DNA from: Acidobacteria bacterium RIFCSPHIGHO2_01_FULL_67_28
GTDB lineage: Bacteria; Acidobacteriota; Terriglobia; Acidiferrales; 2-02-FULL-67-57
Length of the DNA: 5,503 bases
Assembly (NCBI GenBank): GCA_001766965.1
Contig: MEKM01000168.1
Span: forward strand, 1 to 5,503
Direction of reading: 5' to 3'
A program made the position numbers and the translations under genes. Shown piece by piece: positions 1 to 5,503 of the stretch. The notes under the pieces were generated by a model. The model was given only the letters and a program-made list of their open reading frames with translations, searched no databases and had not been told where the DNA came from. The stretch's first letter is position 1. Every line of letters starts with the position of its first letter.

Positions 1-1
1 C

Positions 2-889
2 GCCGTGAAGCCGGAGATGTTCCGCCGCAGCTACGCCAACGTCTGGGACGGCGGCGAAGCCTGGAAGAAGATTCCGGTCACAGGCGGCGCGCTCTACGAG
101 TGGAACCCGGACTCGACCTACATCCAGGAGCCGCCCTTCTTCCTGGAGCTGACAACGGAGCCTGCGCCGGTGCGTGACCTGCGCGGGGCGCGCGCGCTGG
201 CGCTCGTCGGCGACTCCATCACCACCGACCACATCTCGCCCGCGGGCTCCATCCCCAGGGACGGCCCCGCCGGGCGCTACTTGATCGAGCGCGGCGTCGA
301 GTCGCGCGACTTCAACTCCTTCGGCTCGCGCCGGGGGAACGACCGCGTGATGGTGCGGGGCACGTTCGGGAACATCCGTCTGAAAAACCTGCTCGTGCCG
401 GGGGTCGAAGGCGGCGTGACCGTGCACTTCCCGAGCGGGGAGCGGATGAGCATCTACGAAGCGGCGATGCGCTACCAGCAGGAGGGCGTGCCGCTCGTCG
501 TGATTGCCGGCAAAGAATACGGCAGCGGCTCTTCGCGCGACTGGGCGGCCAAAGGGACGCTCCTGCTCGGCGTGCGCGCCGTGCTGGCCGAAAGCTACGA
601 GCGCATCCACCGGGCGAACCTCGTCGGGATGGGCGTGCTGCCCCTCCAGTTCAAGGAAGGAGAGAACGCCGCCGCGCTCGGCTTGGCCGGGCAGGAGGTT
701 TTCGACATCACGGGTCTGGGCGACGATATCAAGCCGCGCGCGGAAGTGAGCGTGACGGCCACCGCGCCCGACGGAAAGAAAAAGACTTTCCAGGCGATCG
801 CCCGGCTCGACTCCGGCGTCGACGTCACCTACTACCGCCACGGCGGCATCCTCCCCACCGTCCTGCGCAGCTTCCTCCACAAGAGCTAG
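2..889 (+). CDS. acnA: Aconitate hydratase, AcnA/IRP type, C-terminal part (5' end outside window)
   Basis: This enzyme isomerises citrate to isocitrate through cis-aconitate in the citric acid cycle, in the cytoplasm, using a [4Fe-4S] cluster. The frame is already open at the left edge, so the apparent GTG at 5-7 is internal. About 295 residues are visible; the family is about 890-950 residues, so roughly two thirds lies upstream, including the cluster cysteines (no Cys occurs in the visible part). Counting the codon at 5-7 as residue 1, the link before the swivel domain holds YEWNPDSTYIQ-PPFF (31-46). The C-terminal swivel domain follows, with GDSITTDHISPAG (69-81), GSRRGN (107-112, active-site Arg) and YGSGSSRDWAAKG (172-184, with the catalytic Ser and Arg corresponding to Ser642 and Arg644 of pig aconitase). 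It ends with the usual TYYR-GGIL segment. These motifs fit AcnA rather than AcnB. It precedes icd and mdh, the enzymes of nearby cycle steps. No truncation or missing residue is seen in the visible part. Confidence 0.96.
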   Translation, partial: AVKPEMFRRSYANVWDGGEAWKKIPVTGGALYEWNPDSTYIQEPPFFLELTTEPAPVRDLRGARALALVGDSITTDHISPAGSIPRDGPAGRYLIERGVESRDFNSFGSRRGNDRVMVRGTFGNIRLKNLLVPGVEGGVTVHFPSGERMSIYEAAMRYQQEGVPLVVIAGKEYGSGSSRDWAAKGTLLLGVRAVLAESYERIHRANLVGMGVLPLQFKEGENAAALGLAGQEVFDITGLGDDIKPRAEVSVTATAPDGKKKTFQAIARLDSGVDVTYYRHGGILPTVLRSFLHKS

Positions 890-909
890 CCGCGCGGCTT
901 GCTTTCTTT
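882..909 (+). terminator. Possible weak intrinsic terminator over the acn stop codon
   Basis: The last codons and stop of acn run into AGCC-GCGC-GGCT (888-899). Pairing can extend outward (884-886 with 901-903, plus 882-883 with 904-905), interrupted by one T-T mismatch and using one G-U pair, to give a stem of about ten positions with a GCGC loop. The downstream flank (903-909) is pyrimidine-rich, but the T tract is broken by C, so termination would be inefficient. Its right arm overlaps the -35 element of the promoter candidate for icd. This is seen in the sequence only; function is inferred. Confidence 0.3.
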
Positions 910-927
910 CCGCTCTGCTACTAAAAT
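899..927 (+). promoter_or_regulatory. Candidate sigma70-type promoter for icd-mdh
   Basis: TTGCTT (899-904, three of six to TTGACA) and TAAAAT (922-927, five of six to TATAAT) are separated by 17 bases, the optimal spacing. The -10 region sits in the short A/T-rich stretch CTAAAATTATTGTTT (921-935), conspicuous in this GC-rich window. Transcription would begin near 934, giving an icd leader of about 53 bases. The position in the acn-icd gap suits an independent promoter for icd and mdh, although read-through from acn remains possible. Confidence 0.5.
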
Positions 928-941
928 TATTGTTTGCCCCG

Positions 942-958
942 CCCCGCCGATGGCGGGG
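942..958 (+). promoter_or_regulatory. GC-rich hairpin in the icd leader
   Basis: CCCCGCC (942-948) and GGCGGGG (952-958) form a perfect seven-pair stem with a GAT loop. It lies just after the predicted transcription start and 17 bases before the icd Shine-Dalgarno. It has no T tract, so it is unlikely to be a terminator. It may stabilise the 5' end of the transcript or be a by-product of high GC content. Confidence 0.35.
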
Positions 959-975
959 GCAGCCCCACCTGGAAT

Positions 976-981
976 GGAGAG
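976..981 (+). promoter_or_regulatory. Ribosome binding site of icd
   Basis: GGAGAG lies seven bases (counted from GGAG) before the ATG at 987. It decides the start: the in-frame TTG at 930 lies inside the promoter's A/T-rich stretch with no such site, and would add 19 residues with no resemblance to the family. Confidence 0.75.
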
Positions 982-986
982 TCTTC

Positions 987-2378
<1,392 letters not shown>

Positions 2379-2385
2379 CGGTGGG

Positions 2386-2405
2386 GTCGCCACTCCAGTG
2401 GCGAC
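2386..2405 (+). promoter_or_regulatory. Perfect hairpin between icd and mdh, next to the mdh Shine-Dalgarno
   Basis: GTCGCCACT (2386-2394) and AGTGGCGAC (2397-2405) are exact reverse complements separated by CC, best drawn as an eight-pair stem with a TCCA tetraloop. It fills most of the 41-base gap. The mdh ribosome binding site AGGAG begins at the very next base (2406). No T run follows, so a terminator is unlikely. A role in mRNA processing, stability or ribosome access between icd and mdh is inferred. Confidence 0.6.
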
Positions 2406-2411
2406 AGGAGA
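2406..2411 (+). promoter_or_regulatory. Ribosome binding site of mdh
   Basis: AGGAGA lies nine bases (counted from AGGAG) before the ATG at 2420. It decides the start: the in-frame GTG at 2381 lies before the hairpin and would add 13 residues not expected ahead of the nucleotide-binding strand. The string GGAGAGTCT here also occurs at the icd start. Confidence 0.8.
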
Positions 2412-2419
2412 GTCTATCC

Positions 2420-3346
2420 ATGCGGAAAAAGGTCACGGTGGTGGGAGCGGGGATGGTGGGCGGGACGACCGCGCACCGGCTGGCGGACAAGGAACTCTGC
2501 GACGTCGTCCTGACCGACATCATCGAGGGCCTGCCGCAAGGCAAGGGACTCGACCTGGCCGAGTCGGCCCCCATCGAGGGTTACGACTCCCGCGTCCTGG
2601 GCACGAACGACTACAAGGACACGGCCAACTCCGACATCGTCGTCATCACCGCCGGCATTCCGCGCAAGCCGGGGATGAGCCGCGACGACCTGCTGAAGAC
2701 CAACTACAACATCGTCAAGGAGACCACCGAGAAGGTGGTGAAGTATTCGCCGAACTCCATTCTCATCATCGTGTCCAACCCGCTCGACGCCATGGCGCAG
2801 ACGGCCTACAAAGCGAGCGGGTTTTCGAAGAACCGCGTCCTCGGGATGGCGGGCGTTCTGGACTCGGCGCGCATGCGGACCTTCATCGCCGAGGCGCTGG
2901 ACGTTTCGGTCGAAAACGTCACCGCTTTCGTGCTGGGTGGGCACGGGGACACCATGGTGCCGCTGGCGCGCTACTCGACGGTGGCGGGCATCCCGCTGCC
3001 CGACCTGATGCCGAAAGAGAAGATTGACGCCATCATCAAGCGCACAGCGCAGGGCGGGGCGGAGATCGTCGGGCTGCTCAAGACCGGCAGCGCGTTTTAT
3101 GCGCCCTCGGCGGCCATCGTGGAGATGGTGGAGGCGATCCTGAAGGACAAGAAGAAGATTCTCCCCTGCGCGGCTTACTTGGAAGGTGAGTACGGCATCA
3201 AGGGACTCTTCGTGGGCGTGCCGGTGAAGCTCGGGGCGCGGGGGATCGAGCAGGTTATCGAAATCAAACTGACGCCCGAAGAGCGCGTGGCGCTGGAAAA
3301 GTCCGCCGCCGCAGTGAAAGAGTTGGTCGAGATTATCGGGGTCTAG
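2420..3346 (+). CDS. mdh: Malate dehydrogenase, lactate dehydrogenase-like type
   Basis: This enzyme interconverts malate and oxaloacetate with NAD, closing the citric acid cycle in the cytoplasm. It has 308 residues, typical for the tetrameric LDH-like malate dehydrogenases. The N-terminal Rossmann fold carries VVGAGMVGG (7-15), with Asp33 at the end of the second strand indicating NAD rather than NADP. The mobile loop IPRKPGMSRDD (80-90) has Arg82 at the position equivalent to 102 of lactate dehydrogenase, where Arg selects oxaloacetate and Gln selects pyruvate, and catalytic Arg88. VSNPLD (118-123) includes Asn120. The catalytic pair is Asp148 (in GVLDSARMR, with substrate-binding Arg151) and His175 (in GGHGDTMVPL). 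The C-terminal part is complete. The start is fixed by the ribosome binding site at 2406. It follows icd by 41 bases and is probably co-transcribed with it. Its stop is one base away from the stop of the convergent Rieske-like gene. All active-site residues are present. Confidence 0.97.
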   Translation: MRKKVTVVGAGMVGGTTAHRLADKELCDVVLTDIIEGLPQGKGLDLAESAPIEGYDSRVLGTNDYKDTANSDIVVITAGIPRKPGMSRDDLLKTNYNIVKETTEKVVKYSPNSILIIVSNPLDAMAQTAYKASGFSKNRVLGMAGVLDSARMRTFIAEALDVSVENVTAFVLGGHGDTMVPLARYSTVAGIPLPDLMPKEKIDAIIKRTAQGGAEIVGLLKTGSAFYAPSAAIVEMVEAILKDKKKILPCAAYLEGEYGIKGLFVGVPVKLGARGIEQVIEIKLTPEERVALEKSAAAVKELVEIIGV

Positions 3347-3347
3347 A

Positions 3348-3653
3348 CTAGTCCAGCTTCACTTTCACCGCGGCGCCTTCCACTTTCACCTCGAAGGCCT
3401 GCACGCGGGCGTCGAAGGTGATGCAGTGGCCCGTGGCCAGCTCGTACTTGCAGGCCTCGACCGGGCACTGCACCAGGTCGCCGAACAAATCCCCCTGACT
3501 CAACGAGCCTTCATCGCGCGGACAGGTGTCTTCCAGAGCGAAGAACTGCCCGTCGAGGTTGAAGAGGGCGAGGGCCAGGCCGCGCACTTCGACTCGCTTG
3601 GTGGTGCTGGACGGGATGTCGCTGACGCGGGCGACCTCAACCCATTCCGCCAC
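3348..3653 (-). CDS. Rieske-fold [2Fe-2S]-like small protein lacking both ligand histidines
   Basis: It is a 101-residue single-domain protein of the small Rieske ferredoxin/NirD size class. The fold pattern is clear: an N-terminal W-EVA-V-DIP strand, LFNLDGQFFALEDTCP (30-45), GSLSQGDLFGD (49-59), an LVQCP segment (60-64), then YELATG (70-75) and a final strand pair. The Rieske cluster motif is C-x-H, 15-17 residues, C-x2-H. Cys44 and Cys63 fit it exactly, but the histidine positions are Arg46 (CGC codon) and Glu66 (GAG codon), and the usual Gly after the second His is Ala67. Two further cysteines, Cys68 and Cys77, lie close by. A normal Rieske cluster therefore cannot be ligated. It may be a cluster-less Rieske fold, as in the nitrite reductase subunit NirD, or bind metal differently. 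No partner reductase or oxygenase is visible. The start is GTG, chosen because it gives the conserved N-terminus; a weak AGGG lies seven bases upstream, overlapping the TAG stop of the cyclophilin gene nine bases away, so translation may be coupled. Confidence 0.85.
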   Translation of the reverse strand: MAEWVEVARVSDIPSSTTKRVEVRGLALALFNLDGQFFALEDTCPRDEGSLSQGDLFGDLVQCPVEACKYELATGHCITFDARVQAFEVKVEGAAVKVKLD

Positions 3654-3662
3654 GGCGCGACC

Positions 3663-4319
3663 CTACTGCGGCTTGCTTGCTGCGGCGGGCTTGGCGGCGG
3701 GTGTCGGCGCTGGCCCGACGCGCTCGAGAATCACTTTCTTGAGCAGCACGGCGCTGCGCGGCTTGTCCTCGGCGTCGCGCGAGACATTGCCGATGGCGAC
3801 GACGACGTCCTGCCCCTCGACCACTTGCCCGAAAACGGTGTGCTTGCCGTTGAGGTGCGGCGTGGCCGCGTGGGTGATGAAAAACTGCGAGCTGCCCGTG
3901 TTGGGGCCGGCGTTCGCCATCCCCAGGCGGCCGGGGCGGTCGAACTTGAGCCCGCTTTCGAATTCGTCCGGGATCTTGGCACTGGCGCGGTAGCCGCCGT
4001 CGGGCAGGTGCGCGCCCGTCTGAATCATGAAGTTGGGGATGACGCGGTGGAAGATGAGGCCGTCATAGAAGGGCTTGCCGCGGACAACGGCGCCGGTCGA
4101 CTCCTGCCAGCCCTTCTGGCCGGTGGCCAGGGCGACGAAGCTGGCCACCGTCTTGGGGGACTCCTCCTCGAAAAGCCGGATGACGATCTTGCCCATCGAG
4201 GTGTCGAGCGTGGCGTAGAGGCCGGGCTCGCGCGCCGGCGCGTTCGGGGGAGCTTGCTGCTGCGCGGCGAGAACAAGCGGAAGAGCGAGCAGCAGGCAGA
4301 CAACCAGAAAACGCTTCAT
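3663..4319 (-). CDS. Peptidyl-prolyl cis-trans isomerase, cyclophilin type, secreted
   Basis: This enzyme catalyses cis-trans isomerisation of peptide bonds before proline and assists folding, here of exported proteins. It has 218 residues. Residues 1-19 form a typical Sec signal peptide (MKR, a Leu/Val-rich core, LAA before QQQ). There is no lipobox cysteine at the cleavage site, so it is expected to be free in the periplasm. The cyclophilin domain spans about 34-201: FHRVIPNFMIQ (90-100) with catalytic Arg92, and GMANAGPNTGSSQFFIT (133-149), the core substrate-binding stretch. LNGKHTVFGQVVEG (156-169) follows. The position of human cyclophilin A Trp121 is His155, which usually means weak cyclosporin binding. 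The C-terminal 17 residues (202-218) are a Pro/Ala/Lys-rich tail without obvious fold. The ATG has a strong ribosome binding site eight bases upstream. It follows the dipeptidase gene by 15 bases and precedes the Rieske-like gene by nine, suggesting one leftward operon. Confidence 0.95.
   Translation of the reverse strand: MKRFLVVCLLLALPLVLAAQQQAPPNAPAREPGLYATLDTSMGKIVIRLFEEESPKTVASFVALATGQKGWQESTGAVVRGKPFYDGLIFHRVIPNFMIQTGAHLPDGGYRASAKIPDEFESGLKFDRPGRLGMANAGPNTGSSQFFITHAATPHLNGKHTVFGQVVEGQDVVVAIGNVSRDAEDKPRSAVLLKKVILERVGPAPTPAAKPAAASKPQ
4121..4150. repeat. Ten-base inverted repeat inside the cyclophilin gene
   Basis: CGGTGGCCAG (4121-4130) and CTGGCCACCG (4141-4150) are exact complements separated by ten bases. 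The right part of the first arm can instead pair with CTGGCC at 4116-4121 across a GGT loop, so two exclusive hairpins are possible. The stretch encodes conserved cyclophilin sequence (around residues 57-67), so the repeat probably reflects codon choice rather than a separate element. Confidence 0.4.
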
Positions 4320-4327
4320 CGGAAACG

Positions 4328-4333
4328 CTCCTT
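4328..4333 (-). promoter_or_regulatory. Ribosome binding site of the cyclophilin gene
   Basis: On the minus strand AAGGAG lies eight bases before the ATG at 4319, immediately downstream of the dipeptidase stop (4335-4337). It fixes the signal-peptide start and supports translation from a shared transcript. Confidence 0.8.
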
Positions 4334-4334
4334 G

Positions 4335-5503
4335 TCAGCGGCCTAGAGTAGCCCGGGCGGAGTCGGCCTGCAAGCGGGCGGCCACCCGCTCGGCCTCTTC
4401 CAGGACGCGCAGGGTGTTGCCGCCGAGAATCTTCTTGATGTCCTTCTCCCGGTAGCCGCGGTCGAGCAGGGCTTGGGTGAGGCGGGGCAAGTAGCTCACG
4501 TCGTTCAAGCCCTCGGGCATGGTGGCGCCGTCGAAGTCCGACCCCAGGCCGACGTGGTCGGGGCCGACGAGCCGGACGGCGTGGTCGACATGCTCGACCA
4601 CGCGCTCCCAGGACACCTTCGGCAGTTGGGCCTGGTAGTCCTTGAACAGCGCCTCGCGGGCTTCCGAGAGAGCGTGGTCGTCGTCTTTGTATTGCTCCGC
4701 CAGGGCCCGCATGCGGGCGCGGAGCTCGGGAGCGATCTTCTCGTAGGCGTCGGCGTAGGTCTGGTCGAGGAAGCCGATGTGGTAGTTGATCTGGATGACG
4801 CCGCCTTTCGCGGCCAGCGCTTTGATCATCTCGTCGGTCATGTTGCGCGGATGCTTGCAGAGGGCGCGGCAGGAGGAGTGCGAGGCGATCATCGGCGCCT
4901 GCGAGACCTCCAGCGCGTCGTAGAAGGCCTTGTCGGAGACGTGGCTGATGTCGACCAGCATCCCCAGCCGGTTCATCTCCCGCACCACCTCTTTGCCGAA
5001 GTCGGTCAGGCCGTTGTGCTTGGGCTCGTCGGTGGAAGAGTCCGCCCAGTTGTTGGCGAGCCCGTGGGTCAAGGTCATGTAGCGCACGCCGAGCTGATAG
5101 AAGAGGCGCAGCAGGCGCAGGTCGTCCGCGATGGGCGTGCCGCCTTCCACCCCCATCAGCAGCGCGATCTTTTTCTGCTTGTGGGCGCGGCGGACGTCGG
5201 CGGCGGTGGTGGCGAGCACCAGCTGGTCGGGATGGCGCGCCACCTGCTGGTTGACGCTGTCGATCAATTGCAGCGCGCGCCGCGTAGCCTCCAGCCCCTG
5301 GTGGCGGCGCATGTCCACGTAGATGGACATGAAGCCGGCGTCCAGTCCGCCTGCTTTCATGCGGGGCAGGTCGATGTGGCCCTTGGGGTCGCGCGGGGCG
5401 AGATCGAAGTCTTCGTCGAGGAACCGCTGGGGCGTGTCGATGTGGGTGTCAACGACGATGGCCTCGCGGTGCAGCTTGGCCGCGCGCGGGCTGACGTCGC
5501 CGG
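4335..5503 (-). CDS. Membrane (renal-type) dipeptidase, peptidase family M19, N-terminus outside window
   Basis: It is a dinuclear zinc dipeptidase of the amidohydrolase-like TIM-barrel family M19, which hydrolyses dipeptides, in some members with a D-residue at the C-terminal side. The frame stays open to the right edge: 388 residues are visible, and the ATG at 5358-5360 is internal because the first zinc motif lies before it. Counting the codon at 5499-5501 as residue 1, the expected metal ligands are all present: THIDTP (His20, Asp22), MGVEGG (bridging Glu119), VDISHVSDK (His187), IASHSSCRALC (His208) and GLGSDFDG (acidic residues 322 and 324). HPRNMTDEM (217-225) and GGNTLRVLEE near the C-terminus are also typical of the family. 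The part missing upstream should be short and would show whether there is a signal peptide or lipoprotein anchor. It is the first visible gene of a leftward run with the cyclophilin (15-base gap) and the Rieske-like gene. The true substrate cannot be told from the sequence. Confidence 0.95.
   Translation of the reverse strand, partial: GDVSPRAAKLHREAIVVDTHIDTPQRFLDEDFDLAPRDPKGHIDLPRMKAGGLDAGFMSIYVDMRRHQGLEATRRALQLIDSVNQQVARHPDQLVLATTAADVRRAHKQKKIALLMGVEGGTPIADDLRLLRLFYQLGVRYMTLTHGLANNWADSSTDEPKHNGLTDFGKEVVREMNRLGMLVDISHVSDKAFYDALEVSQAPMIASHSSCRALCKHPRNMTDEMIKALAAKGGVIQINYHIGFLDQTYADAYEKIAPELRARMRALAEQYKDDDHALSEAREALFKDYQAQLPKVSWERVVEHVDHAVRLVGPDHVGLGSDFDGATMPEGLNDVSYLPRLTQALLDRGYREKDIKKILGGNTLRVLEEAERVAARLQADSARATLGR
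4579..4603. repeat. Ten-base inverted repeat inside the dipeptidase gene
   Basis: GCGTGGTCGA (4579-4588) and TCGACCACGC (4594-4603) are exact complements with the five-base loop CATGC, able to form a strong hairpin in the mRNA. It encodes the RVVEHVDHA stretch of the dipeptidase, where repeated Val, His and Asp codons generate complementarity. It is probably a coding by-product, though it is one of the two longest perfect stems noticed in the window. Confidence 0.4.

Noticed and set aside
5..7. GTG as the start of a short aconitase-domain protein
   Set aside because: The frame is open to the edge and the sequence joins mid-domain with normal AcnA sequence, so it is the 3' part of a longer gene rather than a stand-alone swivel subunit.
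930..986. Upstream TTG start for icd adding 19 residues
   Set aside because: It lies in the A/T-rich promoter stretch and hairpin and lacks a ribosome binding site; the ATG at 987 has GGAGAG at good spacing.
2381..2419. Upstream GTG start for mdh adding 13 residues
   Set aside because: It would translate the intergenic hairpin and the ribosome binding site itself; the ATG at 2420 begins right before the nucleotide-binding strand as usual in the family.
2398..3027. Open frames overlapping mdh in other frames on both strands
   Set aside because: They are out-of-frame products of mdh, rich in Arg, Gly and His, with no domain.
3341..3352. TCTAGA and ACTAGT adjacent, resembling a cloning junction
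   Set aside because: Both hexamers arise from the two stop codons meeting; the sequence on both sides is natural gene end and no vector sequence is present.
3426..4346. 306-codon open frame on the plus strand opposite the Rieske-like and cyclophilin genes
   Set aside because: It is antisense to two genes with clear family motifs. Its translation has the Gly/Ala/Arg/Val/Asp-rich composition of a mirrored GC-rich frame and no ribosome binding site was recognised.
5358..5360. ATG as the start of the dipeptidase
   Set aside because: The frame continues to the window edge and contains the first zinc motif THIDTP and the conserved GHIDLPRM, so this Met is internal.

Overview
The window is GC-rich, dense bacterial DNA made up entirely of recognisable protein genes. 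It has two blocks that face each other. Gene content (AcnA-type aconitase, E. coli-type isocitrate dehydrogenase with an extra segment, lactate dehydrogenase-like malate dehydrogenase, M19 dipeptidase of the Acidobacteria-like sequence type) and the high GC suggest an Acidobacteriota or similar soil/sediment bacterium. This assignment rests on sequence memory and is only moderately certain. No tRNA, rRNA, CRISPR array, insertion sequence or transfer signature was seen.

Plus strand, 1-3346: three successive enzymes of the citric acid cycle. The window opens inside the aconitase gene (C-terminal ~295 residues, ending at 889). After a 97-base gap come a complete NADP-type isocitrate dehydrogenase (icd, 987-2378) and a complete malate dehydrogenase (mdh, 2420-3346). 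The acn-icd gap holds a possible weak terminator over the acn stop, a good sigma70-like promoter candidate (TTGCTT, 17 bases, TAAAAT) and a GC-rich hairpin. The 41-base icd-mdh gap carries a perfect inverted repeat directly against the mdh Shine-Dalgarno, just after a second inverted repeat that straddles the icd stop. icd and mdh are therefore probably co-transcribed, with local RNA structure at the junction.

Minus strand, 5503-3348: an apparent operon read leftward. It holds an M19 (membrane/renal type) dipeptidase that runs off the right edge, a secreted cyclophilin-type peptidyl-prolyl isomerase and a 101-residue Rieske-fold protein. Gaps are 15 and 9 bases. Two of the three products are linked to peptides or proteins, with the cyclophilin clearly exported.

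The two blocks converge with one base between the mdh stop and the stop of the Rieske-like gene, leaving no room for an ordinary intergenic terminator.

The most notable observation is the Rieske-like protein. It keeps the fold pattern and both ligand cysteines with canonical spacing, but both ligand histidines are replaced (Arg46 and Glu66), and two additional cysteines lie nearby. It is either a cluster-less Rieske fold, as in NirD, or a protein with altered metal ligation. The rest of the window looks like ordinary housekeeping sequence.
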